The notes under the pieces: model-generated
What the model was told of the DNA's origin: nothing
What the model saw: the letters and a program-made list of their open reading frames with translations, nothing else
Database searches by the model: none
NCBI RefSeq assembly: GCF_000740675.1
Contig: NZ_JPXI01000033.1
Location: 62,001 to 126,000, forward strand
Length of the DNA: 64,000 bases
Direction of reading: 5' to 3'
Source: Massilia sp. BSC265
GTDB lineage: Bacteria; Pseudomonadota; Gammaproteobacteria; Burkholderiales; Burkholderiaceae_D
Program-made: the position numbers and the translations under genes
In this document: one piece after another, positions 48,368-55,893 of the stretch
How positions within the stretch are numbered: position 1 is the stretch's first letter
Layout of the letters: the number at the start of each line of letters is the position of its first letter

Positions 48368-48741
48368 TGGAATTCGTCCAGTCATCCGAACTCCCCGCCC
48401 CCGCAGGCCATTATTCGCAGGCCGTCGTCACGCGCGGCGGCCTGGTCTTCGTGTCGGGGGTGCTGCCGGCGCGCGACCTGGCGGATACCAGCTTCGACGC
48501 CCAGTGCGCGTCGGTATTCGCGCAGTGCGAGAAGATCCTGCGCGCAGCTGGCTGCCAGATGAACGACGTCGTGCAATGCACGGCTTACCTGGCCGGCGTC
48601 GAGCACTGGCCCGCATTCAATAGCGCGTATGCGGGCGTGTTCGGCGACCACCGGCCGGCACGTGCCGTGGTGCCGGTGCCGGCGCTGCACTACGGTTTCC
48701 TGGTGGAAGTGCAGTTGGTCGCCGAGCGTCCGAACAGCTGA
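48367..48741 (+). CDS. RidA-family reactive-intermediate deaminase
   Basis: 124 residues, typical for RidA. HYSQAVVTRGGLVFVSGVLP forms the N-terminal strands, VVQCTAYLAGVEHWPAFNSA the middle, and the imine-binding Arg lies in RPARAVVPVPALHYGFLVEV. It hydrolyses 2-aminoacrylate/2-aminocrotonate to the oxoacid and ammonia. Its ATG overlaps the stop of the threonine/serine dehydratase, so the enzyme generating the toxic intermediate and the one removing it are translationally coupled. Confidence 0.9.
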   Translation: MEFVQSSELPAPAGHYSQAVVTRGGLVFVSGVLPARDLADTSFDAQCASVFAQCEKILRAAGCQMNDVVQCTAYLAGVEHWPAFNSAYAGVFGDHRPARAVVPVPALHYGFLVEVQLVAERPNS

Positions 48742-48835
48742 GAGATTCCGGCGCGCCAGCCGCGCACACGTGAGGCAGCGAACAGAGCCATGCAAGACAG
48801 GCACGGACAATGGAGGCTCGATAAAGGAGCCGACC

Positions 48836-49222
48836 ATGAAGCGTCATCTCTGCCTCAGTATGCTTGTCGCGGCCCTGGCCGCACCGACCGTCCAGCTTGC
48901 CCATGCGGGCGCAAACATCGTCAAGTGCGTCGACAGCGCCGGCCGCGTCACCCTGACCGACCAGGGCTGCGAGAACGGTGCGACCATGGTGCGCCTGGCC
49001 AATACCCCGGCTGACGAAGGCATTACCCGTGCCGAACCGTATCCACTGGCAGCCGAACAGGGCGTGCTGCCACCACCGTCTGCGGTGCAACGCCGTCCAC
49101 TGCCGAAGCGCGTGAAGGCCAAGCCGATGACGCGCGACGTGGCCACGCTCAAGGCAGCGCGGGCGCAATTTTTGTTGATGGATGCGGGGGCGCCGAAGCG
49201 GACGCTGGCGACGCTGGATTAA
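48836..49222 (+). CDS. Secreted DUF4124-like protein
   Basis: 128 residues from ATG 48836, with AAAGGAG upstream. The signal peptide (LSMLVAALAAPTVQLAHAGA) is followed by a short domain with two cysteines in IVKCVDSAGRVTLTDQGCEN, which matches the DUF4124 pattern (K/R-C-x-D-x2-G-x-V/I-x-[FLY]-[ST]-[DN]-x3-C). The rest is Pro/Lys/Arg-rich. The family is periplasmic, of unknown function, and common in beta- and gamma-proteobacteria. A REP-like hairpin follows. Confidence 0.75.
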   Translation: MKRHLCLSMLVAALAAPTVQLAHAGANIVKCVDSAGRVTLTDQGCENGATMVRLANTPADEGITRAEPYPLAAEQGVLPPPSAVQRRPLPKRVKAKPMTRDVATLKAARAQFLLMDAGAPKRTLATLD

Positions 49223-49248
49223 GCGTTTGCGGCTGCCCTACAGCTGGT

Positions 49249-49282
49249 TGAACGCGTGGGCGGGAGACCCGCCCGCCCTACG
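49249..49282. repeat. REP-like hairpin (copy 4, half unit)
   Basis: AACGCGTGGGCGGG AGA CCCGCCC followed by GCCCTAC: the right half of the unit seen at 26.1 and 45.6 kb, with one altered base (GCCCGCCCTAC). It lies between the convergent DUF4124 and GGDEF-EAL genes. Confidence 0.7.
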
Positions 49283-49307
49283 TCAATTCGAACGGCCAGG
49301 GCGCTGC

Positions 49308-52256
49308 TCAATGCAAATCATGCAGCCTCGTTACACTCGCCAGGTGCGACGGCGAGGGCGACTCCAGCATCCGCAGCACATCCAGCACCTCGGGATTGGT
49401 GATGAAATCCGCGGCCGAGCGTGCCTGCAGCAGGCGCTCCGGCGGCTGCGAGCGCGACACCGCCCAGCCCTGCACGTAGTCCACGCCGATCTCCGCCAGC
49501 GTCTGCACGGTGGCCGCGTCTTCCGCCCATTCCGCGATCGTCCTCATGCCCAGGTTGCCCGCCAGGCTGACGATCGCTTCGACGATCGCCACATTGGCCG
49601 GATGGGCGTTGATGTTGACGATGAAGTTGCCGTCGATCTTCAGCACGTCGGCCGGGAGTTCCTTCAGGTAGGAGAAGGACGTATAGCCGGCGCCGAAGTC
49701 GTCCAGAGCCACCTTCACGCCGAAGCTGCGCACCTGGTCGATGAAGCGGCGCGTGTTGTCGAGGTCGTGCAGCGCGACGCTTTCCGTGATCTCCAGGCAC
49801 AAGCGGCTGGCGACATGCACGTAGCGTCCCAGGATGTCGAAGGTGTCCTGCACGAAGCGCTCGTCGTTGAGCGAGGCGCCCGACAGGTTCATGCAGACGA
49901 AACGGGTATTGCCCAGCTGCTCGGCATGCTCGGCAATCCAGGCCAGCGTCGTGTTCAGCACCCAGCGGTCGATCACGCTTGCGCGGCCGCTCTTCTCGGC
50001 CGCCGAGATCACGGCGCCGGCCGGCACCACGCGGCCGTCCGGCTCGCGCATGCGCAGCAGCACTTCGAAGTTCAGCGATTCGCGCGGACTGCGCAGCGAC
50101 ATGATCGGCTGCATCTCGAGCAGCAAGGCGTCGGTGGCTTGCGGGCTTGAAAGGCGCGCCACCATGTCCAGCTCGGCGGCGCGCTGGCGGAAGGCTTCGG
50201 CGCCGCGCTCGTAGACCACCAGGCCCTCGCCTGCCCCGGCCTTGGCTTCACGGCAGGCGCGGTCGGCGGTCGAGACCGCATCCTTCATGGCGATGCCCGG
50301 CGTGACTTCGATCAGCCCGACCGAGCCCCGCACATGGAAGGCCTTGTCGCCCACCCGGTACGGGGTGTTGCCGAGGCGGTCGACGATGCCGCGGCAGATG
50401 ATCGAGGCCAGCGGGATGGCCGTTTCCGGCATCAGGATCACGAATTCGTCGCCGCCCACGCGGCCGATCTGCTGGCCGCCGGCCAGCATGGTCGCCATGC
50501 GCTCGCATACCTGCTTGAGCACTTCGTCGCCGGCCGCGTGGCCGAACAGGTCGTTGATCAGCTTGAAGCGGTCGAGGTCGACGTAGGCCAGGGCCATCGG
50601 CTTGCCGTTTGCCAGGCCATTGGCGGCCAGGGCAAATTCGCGTTCGATGCCGCGGCGGTTGAAGACCTTGGTCAGCGGATCGTTGTTGGCCATGAACTGC
50701 AGCTGCTCGGTGGCCTTGTGCTTTTCGGTGGTGTCCTGCAGCACGCCTTCGATCCGCGAGCGCGCCAGGGTGGCGCTCACCAGGAAGCGCTGGGTGCCGT
50801 CGCGGCTGGTCAGTTCCATCTCGGCCTCGGCCTTGGCATGCACCCCCTCGTGCAGCTCGGTCCAGGTACTTTCGGTGAAGAACTGGCGCCACGCGGTGCG
50901 GCCCGGCACGAAGCTGGCGATGCCCAGCATCTTCTGCAGCGCCGGATTCACGCTCAGGAAATGGCCATACATATCGAGCGTGAACAGGCCGACCGGCATG
51001 GCCTGGTAGGCGTGTTCCAGTTCCTGCTGGGCCGCTTCGCGCTGTTCGGTCTCGACCCGCATCTGCTCGGCCACGGCGAGCGCGGCCAGCAGGCTCGACG
51101 CGAGCGCGGCAGTGACGCTGTTGATGACGCCCAGCAGTTCGCGCATGCCGAGCGCGGCCGAGGCCACTTCGGCGATGGTGGCCAGGAAGCTGACGGCGAA
51201 GGAAGCGGCGAACCAGGAAGCGACCCGGTTGCGCGATTCCGCGATGATCTTGAACAGGCCGACAGTCATGACCGAGAAGCAGCACACCGTAATACCCCAC
51301 AGCAGCGGCAGGTACATGCCGTAAGGCAGGAACATGGCGGCGGCCAGCATCGGCATGCACAGCCACTGCATGATGCGGAACGGCAGCACGTAGCGCAGCG
51401 CAGCGATGTTTTCTTTCAGCAGGGCCTGGTACAGGGTGAGCGTGGCGATGCCGTACAGGGTAATCGTGACCGAGCGGCTGCGCAGCAGCCAGTCCGACGG
51501 AATGGTCTGCCCCAGCCACTGGATGTCCCACCCTGCCGACAGTGCGGCCATGCGCAGGTTCAGCACCAGCCAGCCCGCGAACAGCACATACAGCGGCTGG
51601 CGGTTGATGGCGGCGGTAATCAGGATGAACAGGGCCAGCACCACCATGCCGCCGTCGAGCAGGCCGGACTTGCGGTGGTACTGCTCGACCGATAGCGCGT
51701 ACTGGTCGGCCGGCCATTGCAGCACCGACAGGCGGGCCGGGCCGGAGAACGTGGCGCGGCACAGCAGTTCGGGCGGCAGCGGGTTCAGCTGCAGGGCGAA
51801 ACCGGCCTTCGATCCTTCGATGACACCCTGGCTCGCGCCACGGATGGCGCTGCCGAGCGGCACCAGGCTGGCGGCGTCCCAGCAGCTCACGTCGAGTGCG
51901 TGGCGCGAGGGAAACTCGACCACCTGCGTGCCCGCACGCGGCATCGGTTCGAAGGCGAACCAGACCGGGGCTTCGGACAGGTGGGTGTCATGGCCGATGA
52001 CCAGGCCGGAGGCGCGTGTGCGCGCCAGCGCGGCGCCTGGAGACAGCGCGGCTTCCTGCTGGACCGTGACCTGCATTGACAGCGGCACGTCGCCGCTGGT
52101 CCGGTACTGGTCGTGCCAGAACACCAGGGCGATGAGGGAAACAAGGCCGATCCCGAGCGGGATCAGGTAGTACGAGAACAACTTCAACACCCGCTCCACT
52201 ACCGCATGCGCGGCGGCCGGAAGCGAAGAACGACGTCGGGGTGTTGAGATGGGCAT
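49308..52256 (-). CDS. Membrane GGDEF-EAL protein (7TM-type sensor, PAS, c-di-GMP turnover)
   Basis: 982 residues. An N-terminal anchor (~25-45) is followed by a periplasmic domain of ~150 residues, a bundle of about seven helices (~205-400), PAS (AMPVGLFTLDMYGHFLSVNP), GGDEF and EAL. The GGDEF motif is intact (GRVGGDEFVIL, ~600) but the RxxD inhibitory site is absent (GGQQIG in its place). The EAL domain has FEVLLRM for EAL, with EITES, LDDFGAGYTSFSYL, KIDGNF and AEWAED, so the catalytic acids appear kept. It probably both makes and degrades c-di-GMP or is biased by its sensor. It is 97 bases downstream of the FeeM-like gene on the same strand. Confidence 0.9.
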   Translation of the reverse strand: MPISTPRRRSSLPAAAHAVVERVLKLFSYYLIPLGIGLVSLIALVFWHDQYRTSGDVPLSMQVTVQQEAALSPGAALARTRASGLVIGHDTHLSEAPVWFAFEPMPRAGTQVVEFPSRHALDVSCWDAASLVPLGSAIRGASQGVIEGSKAGFALQLNPLPPELLCRATFSGPARLSVLQWPADQYALSVEQYHRKSGLLDGGMVVLALFILITAAINRQPLYVLFAGWLVLNLRMAALSAGWDIQWLGQTIPSDWLLRSRSVTITLYGIATLTLYQALLKENIAALRYVLPFRIMQWLCMPMLAAAMFLPYGMYLPLLWGITVCCFSVMTVGLFKIIAESRNRVASWFAASFAVSFLATIAEVASAALGMRELLGVINSVTAALASSLLAALAVAEQMRVETEQREAAQQELEHAYQAMPVGLFTLDMYGHFLSVNPALQKMLGIASFVPGRTAWRQFFTESTWTELHEGVHAKAEAEMELTSRDGTQRFLVSATLARSRIEGVLQDTTEKHKATEQLQFMANNDPLTKVFNRRGIEREFALAANGLANGKPMALAYVDLDRFKLINDLFGHAAGDEVLKQVCERMATMLAGGQQIGRVGGDEFVILMPETAIPLASIICRGIVDRLGNTPYRVGDKAFHVRGSVGLIEVTPGIAMKDAVSTADRACREAKAGAGEGLVVYERGAEAFRQRAAELDMVARLSSPQATDALLLEMQPIMSLRSPRESLNFEVLLRMREPDGRVVPAGAVISAAEKSGRASVIDRWVLNTTLAWIAEHAEQLGNTRFVCMNLSGASLNDERFVQDTFDILGRYVHVASRLCLEITESVALHDLDNTRRFIDQVRSFGVKVALDDFGAGYTSFSYLKELPADVLKIDGNFIVNINAHPANVAIVEAIVSLAGNLGMRTIAEWAEDAATVQTLAEIGVDYVQGWAVSRSQPPERLLQARSAADFITNPEVLDVLRMLESPSPSHLASVTRLHDLH

Positions 52257-52353
52257 AAACTGGATCAGTGCGAATCAATGCCGCCGCCGGTACCGGCGGA
52301 GCGTCAAGCCGCAAGGATACAGCTTTAAAGTGATGCCGTCATGCAATATGTGC

Positions 52354-53136
52354 TCAAGCGATCGCAATTTGACGTCGCTGCAACGTCAAATCCGTCATTT
52401 TTTTCACGTCTGTCTTGGCGAACGCAGGCGGTGTGGAAGGACCCACGTCGATGTCGGGATGCTGGGTATCGAAGAAGAATGCGGACAGCGGATGGCGCGC
52501 GTCGCGGTAGCGCTGTTCGAAGCCGGCGATTTCGAAGGCCATCACGCGGTGCGGAATATTACCGACATGGCGCAGCGGCACCGCGCCCTGCTCCGGAAAC
52601 ACGTCGGTGAACAGCAGTTGCTCGTAGTGGCGGTCGACCGGCGGGCGGCCGGTCGCGACCGAGTAGTCGATGGCATTGTCTTCGCAGTACATGAAGCAGG
52701 CCTTGATCAGTGCCATCTTGACCACGCGGCCGGTGCGGCCCTCGTCGATGCCCAGGCGGGTCGCTTCGACCAGGCGGCGGCCCTGCAGCCAGGACGGCAG
52801 CTCGATCGATTCCTCGACGCCGAGCGGGCGCAACAGGTTGGTACGGATGCGGGTGCTGCCGATCGGCGTACCGTCGAGCTTGGACTCGGCCAGCAGCACG
52901 ATGGTGTCGTCTTCGTAGTCGGCTGCTTCGGGCAAGGCCAGCGAACGTGCGAAATCCGGCACGTGGCGGGCGTAGGCCGCATGACGGATCTTCACGGCCT
53001 TGAGCAGCTCTGCCTCGGTTTCCACCCGGCGAACGGTGAACGGCAGGCGCTCGACGGGGCGCCCGGCTGCGCGTGCTCTGCGGGCGGCGCGTGCGGCATC
53101 GGCGGGATTGGAAACGACTGGGTCAAACAACGACAT
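52354..53136 (-). CDS. FeeM-like N-acyltransferase (acyl-HSL-synthase fold)
   Basis: 260 residues. The core resembles FeeM N-acyl amino acid synthases and LuxI-fold enzymes: KIRHAAYARHVPDFARSL, the strand pair IVLLAESKLDGTPIGSTRIR, the acidic-Arg motif LVEATRLGIDEG (compare E-[IL]-[ST]-R of LuxI), then MALIKACFMYCEDNAIDYSV. Such enzymes join a fatty acyl chain from acyl-ACP to an amine. The first ~35 residues and the last 35 (Pro/Asp-rich) are extra. It starts at ATG 53136 with GGAG upstream. Its upstream region carries several palindromes and two identical 15-bp repeats. A c-di-GMP enzyme follows. Confidence 0.75.
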   Translation of the reverse strand: MSLFDPVVSNPADAARAARRARAAGRPVERLPFTVRRVETEAELLKAVKIRHAAYARHVPDFARSLALPEAADYEDDTIVLLAESKLDGTPIGSTRIRTNLLRPLGVEESIELPSWLQGRRLVEATRLGIDEGRTGRVVKMALIKACFMYCEDNAIDYSVATGRPPVDRHYEQLLFTDVFPEQGAVPLRHVGNIPHRVMAFEIAGFEQRYRDARHPLSAFFFDTQHPDIDVGPSTPPAFAKTDVKKMTDLTLQRRQIAIA

Positions 53137-53194
53137 GAAACCACTCCGAATTGAAATTATGAAACAGAACTTGCTTGAATCAAATTATCAATCC

Positions 53195-53220
53195 GCTCAG
53201 CAATATTCTAATTGCTGAGC
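53195..53220. promoter_or_regulatory. Perfect 10-bp inverted repeat upstream of the FeeM-like gene
   Basis: GCTCAGCAAT (53195-53204) and ATTGCTGAGC (53211-53220) with a 6-base spacer, 59 bases before the start codon. It could fold as a leader hairpin or bind a dimer. It lies between the start and the two 15-bp repeats. Confidence 0.5.
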
Positions 53221-53241
53221 TGAAGCACTTTTCGCCCTTTG

Positions 53242-53278
53242 TTTGTCCTACACAAATGCAAGATTTGTCCTACACAAA
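53242..53278. promoter_or_regulatory. Two identical 15-bp palindromic repeats
   Basis: TTTGTCCTACACAAA occurs exactly twice, at 53242-53256 and 53264-53278. Start-to-start spacing is 22 bases (two helical turns). Each copy is an interrupted palindrome TTTGT-N5-ACAAA. This is the arrangement of a paired operator. They are 106-142 bases upstream of the FeeM-like start. A further short palindrome (AAGCACG CC CGTGCTT, 53277-53292) adjoins them. Confidence 0.65.
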
Positions 53279-53343
53279 AGCACGCCCGTGCTTAACAAAA
53301 TATTGACACTTCTCCCCTGGGATGTCACAAAGTCCGTCGCGAG

Positions 53344-53374
53344 AACGCCGCCGCAACCCTTGCACGGCGGCGTT
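53344..53374 (-). terminator. Terminator-like hairpin after phzF
   Basis: AACGCCGCCG (53344-53353) pairs perfectly with CGGCGGCGTT (53365-53374) around an 11-base loop, just beyond the phzF stop on the minus strand. The following bases on that strand are TTCTCGCG, a weak T-run. Confidence 0.6.
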
Positions 53375-53380
53375 GTAGTC

Positions 53381-54259
53381 CTACATCGTTCTTGCCGTTC
53401 CGGATACCCGGATCGAGCCGCCGGAATCGGGGCCGATCTCGGCAGACAGGCGCGAGCGCATGCCCATGTCTTCTCCCTGCACCACTTCGATACGCCCGCC
53501 GTGCGGCCAGCCGATGTCGCGCAGGTAGCCGGCGAAGGCGGCGGTGCCGGCGCCGGTTGCCGGATCTTCGAGGACGCCGCCGGAAGCGAAGGGATTACGC
53601 GTATGGAACAGCTGCGGCGTTTCCGCCCAGGCAAACAGCACCGTCACCAGGCCGTGCTCGTTCATCAGGCGACGGCCCGCGTCGAGCTCATAGGCCATGC
53701 GCGCCAGCGCGGCGCGGCTGTTCAGCGCCAGCACGAGGTGGTCGGCGCCGCCGTGGGCCAGCGCCGGCGGGATGCGCTCGTCGAGGTCGGCGCGGGTATA
53801 GCCGAACAGTGCCAGTGCGGCGTCGACCAGCGCGTTCGGTGCCGGGCTGCTCCTCGTCGGCGGCGATTGCAGGCTGGCCGCCACCCGGTCACCCTCCACC
53901 CGTCCTTCGACCGAGATCGTGGCGGCGTTCAGCGCCAGGTCGTAGCGGCCGTCGCCGAAGCGACGCGCCAGCGCGGCGCCCAGTGCGATGGTGGCGTGGC
54001 CGCAGAACGGTACTTCGGACTCGGGCGAAAAATAACGCACGCGCCAGGCCGTGCCGGTGCCCGCGCCTGTCGCTTGCGGCGCGGCAAAAGCGGTTTCGGA
54101 AAAACCGATCGCGTGGGCCAGCGCCTGCATTTCGGACGAAGGAGGCAGCGCGTCGCCAATCCAGACCCCGGCAGGGTTGCCACCCTCGTCGCCGTCGGAA
54201 AAGGCGGCAATGCGAAGCGTGTTGGCCAGATGCGTGGACAGATGCGCGGAGTCATTCAT
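53381..54259 (-). CDS. PhzF-family isomerase
   Basis: 292 residues. It has the two-lobed diaminopimelate-epimerase-like fold of PhzF, with the catalytic Glu in IGFSETAF (E55), EVPFCGHATIALGAALARRF and the C-terminal EDPATGAGTAAFAGYLRDIG. PhzF in phenazine synthesis isomerises DHHA. The many homologues outside phenazine clusters, as here, have unknown substrates. No other phenazine gene is present. It starts at ATG 54259 with GGGA upstream. It stands between the FeeM-like gene and the VOC gene, all on the same strand but with terminator-like DNA before FeeM. Confidence 0.88.
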   Translation of the reverse strand: MNDSAHLSTHLANTLRIAAFSDGDEGGNPAGVWIGDALPPSSEMQALAHAIGFSETAFAAPQATGAGTGTAWRVRYFSPESEVPFCGHATIALGAALARRFGDGRYDLALNAATISVEGRVEGDRVAASLQSPPTRSSPAPNALVDAALALFGYTRADLDERIPPALAHGGADHLVLALNSRAALARMAYELDAGRRLMNEHGLVTVLFAWAETPQLFHTRNPFASGGVLEDPATGAGTAAFAGYLRDIGWPHGGRIEVVQGEDMGMRSRLSAEIGPDSGGSIRVSGTARTM

Positions 54260-54340
54260 GGCAATCCCTTTCTTATGGTTGAGCGACTGCCATCATAATC
54301 CGGCCGCGCGCCGGCTGCAGGAAGGGCCCCGACTTGCCGT

Positions 54341-54814
54341 TCAGTGCGAGCCCTGCTGCATGGCAGCCGCCATTTCCTCGGGCGACACGTCGCGTATATG
54401 GGTGGCCATCGACCAGCGGTGGCCGAAGGGATCTTCGACGACGCCGTAGCGGTCGCCCCAGAACATATCGGCCGGCGCCATGCGGGCGATCGCGCCCGCC
54501 GCCACCGCGCGCTCGAACGCGCTGTCGACGTCCGGCAGCGACAGGTGAAGGGTGACCGACGTGCCGCCCAGGGCCGCGGGGCCGCTGGCGTCCCAGTCGG
54601 GGAATTCGTCCATCAGCATGAGTATGGAATCGCCGATACGCACCTCGGCGTGGGCCAGCTTTCCGCCGGGCGCGGGAAGCCGCATGACTTCGACGGCGCC
54701 GAAGGCACGCTCGTAAAAGGCGATGGCGTCGGCGGCGCCGGCGCACACCAGGTGGGGCGTGATGGTGTGCATGCCGTCTTCGACGGGCTTGACGGTGGAA
54801 TCTCGTGTGCTCAT
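54341..54814 (-). CDS. VOC-family protein (glyoxalase-like), paralogue of 3451-3933
   Basis: 157 residues from ATG 54814, with GGAG upstream. It has the same fold and subgroup as the gene at 3451: TITPHLVCAGAADAIAFYER and WGDRYGVVEDPFGHRWSMAT correspond position by position to that protein, with more than half of the residues apparently shared. Substrate unknown. It is divergent from an ArsR-type repressor gene (54950) across a 135-base gap, so it may be a target of that repressor. Confidence 0.86.
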   Translation of the reverse strand: MSTRDSTVKPVEDGMHTITPHLVCAGAADAIAFYERAFGAVEVMRLPAPGGKLAHAEVRIGDSILMLMDEFPDWDASGPAALGGTSVTLHLSLPDVDSAFERAVAAGAIARMAPADMFWGDRYGVVEDPFGHRWSMATHIRDVSPEEMAAAMQQGSH

Positions 54815-54949
54815 GGAGGTCTCCTCGGTTAGGAACAAGCCTACAGACACGCGCGCCGCCCGAAGGTTCTGGCGATCGCCAAAAAGCTTGACCGATGGCC
54901 AGGTCGGCACTAGTATTTAGATCATCATCTAATTAGAAAGCGATCGAAT

Positions 54950-55237
54950 ATGGCAGGACCGCTGAACGATGTGTTCAAGGCGATCGCCGATCCGACGCGG
55001 CGCGAGATCCTGCGCCTGTTGCGTCACGAAGAGATGAGCGCGGGCGACGTGGCGGCGCGGTTCGACATGACCAAGCCGACCATGTCGCATCATTTTGCAG
55101 TGCTCAAGGCGGCCGGCCTGATCACCAGCCGGCGCGAGGGGCAGACCATCTGGTATGCGCTCGACACCACCGTGCTCGAGGACGTGCTGGCCTGGTCGAT
55201 GGACATGGCGCGCGGCGCCAGGGGAGAGAAGCGATGA
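54950..55237 (+). CDS. ArsR/SmtB-family repressor (SdpR-like)
   Basis: 95 residues: one winged helix, with PLNDVFKAIADPTRREILRL, MSAGDVAARFDMTKPTMSHH (recognition helix) and the wing LITSRREGQTIWYALDT. The cysteines of metal-sensing ArsR proteins are absent. Its stop overlaps the start of an SdpI-like membrane protein by ATGA. In B. subtilis the ArsR-type SdpR and membrane SdpI form a signalling/immunity pair, and the gene order here is the same. Confidence 0.9.
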   Translation: MAGPLNDVFKAIADPTRREILRLLRHEEMSAGDVAARFDMTKPTMSHHFAVLKAAGLITSRREGQTIWYALDTTVLEDVLAWSMDMARGARGEKR

Positions 55238-55881
55238 AGAGGCGTTTTATCTGGGTATGCGTGGTGGCGTTGCTGGCGGTAGCCGGCATGATCGCGCTGA
55301 TCTATCCGGAACTGCCGGCGCGGGTGCCGGTGCACTGGAATGCCGCCGGCGAGATCGACGGCTGGGACGAGCGCCCCACGCTGCTGGTCCACTCGGCCTT
55401 CATGCTCGGCGTGGCCGCGCTATGGCTGGTGCTGCCGAAGGTGTCGCCGCAGCGCTTCGCCGTGGACGGCTTCGACAGCACCTGGTGGTTCAGCGGGATG
55501 CTCATCGTTTGCCTGATGGGCTACCTCCAGTGCATGCACCTGTGGGCCGCATGGAAGCCCGGTTTCCCCATGGACAGCGCGGTGCTGGGCGGGCTCGGGC
55601 TGCTGTTCGTCCTGCTCGGCAACGTGATGGGCAAGGTGCGCCGCAATTTCTGGCTCGGCATCCGCACGCCGTGGACGCTGGCGAACGAGCGGGTGTGGTA
55701 CGCGACGCACCGGCTGGCGGCCAAGAGCATGGTGGGAGGCGGCCTGCTGGCGCTGGTGGCGGCCTTTGCGCTGCCGGGACCGGTGGCGGTGGCGGCGCTG
55801 GTGGCATCGGCGCTGCTGCCGGCGGTGTATTCGCTCCTTTACTACAAGCGGCTGGAGCGGGCGGGGACGCTGGAGGCCTAG
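55234..55881 (+). CDS. SdpI/DUF1648 family membrane protein
   Basis: 215 residues. The first helix (VCVVALLAVAGMIALIYPEL) leads into the DUF1648 motif LPARVPVHWNAAGEIDGWDE. Further helices follow, then the SdpI domain with LGNVMGKVRRNFWLGIRTPW and ANERVWYATHRLAAKSM. About six membrane helices in total. In B. subtilis SdpI gives immunity to the SdpC toxin and traps the SdpR repressor at the membrane. Here no SdpC-like toxin is visible, so a conserved membrane-stress role is as likely as toxin immunity. It is coupled to the repressor gene. Confidence 0.87.
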   Translation: MKRRFIWVCVVALLAVAGMIALIYPELPARVPVHWNAAGEIDGWDERPTLLVHSAFMLGVAALWLVLPKVSPQRFAVDGFDSTWWFSGMLIVCLMGYLQCMHLWAAWKPGFPMDSAVLGGLGLLFVLLGNVMGKVRRNFWLGIRTPWTLANERVWYATHRLAAKSMVGGGLLALVAAFALPGPVAVAALVASALLPAVYSLLYYKRLERAGTLEA

Positions 55882-55893
55882 CAAAGGCGCCCG

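Noticed and set aside
52367-52391. 9-bp inverted repeat ATTTGACGT/ACGTCAAAT as a regulatory site
   Set aside because: It lies inside the 3' coding end of the FeeM-like gene, and no adjacent start codon would explain it. It could be a weak terminator but evidence is thin.
53306-53312. TTGACA-like -35 box on the plus strand near 53309
   Set aside because: No gene lies downstream in that direction; the region is followed by the antisense phzF gene.
53374-53385. TGTAGTCCTACA palindrome near the phzF stop as a third copy of the FeeM-upstream operator
   Set aside because: It shares only the CCTACA core, lacks the TTTGT/ACAAA arms and overlaps the phzF stop codon.
53381-54259. Phenazine biosynthesis cluster
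   Set aside because: Only a PhzF-family gene is present; PhzA/B, C, D, E and G are absent, and PhzF homologues are widespread.
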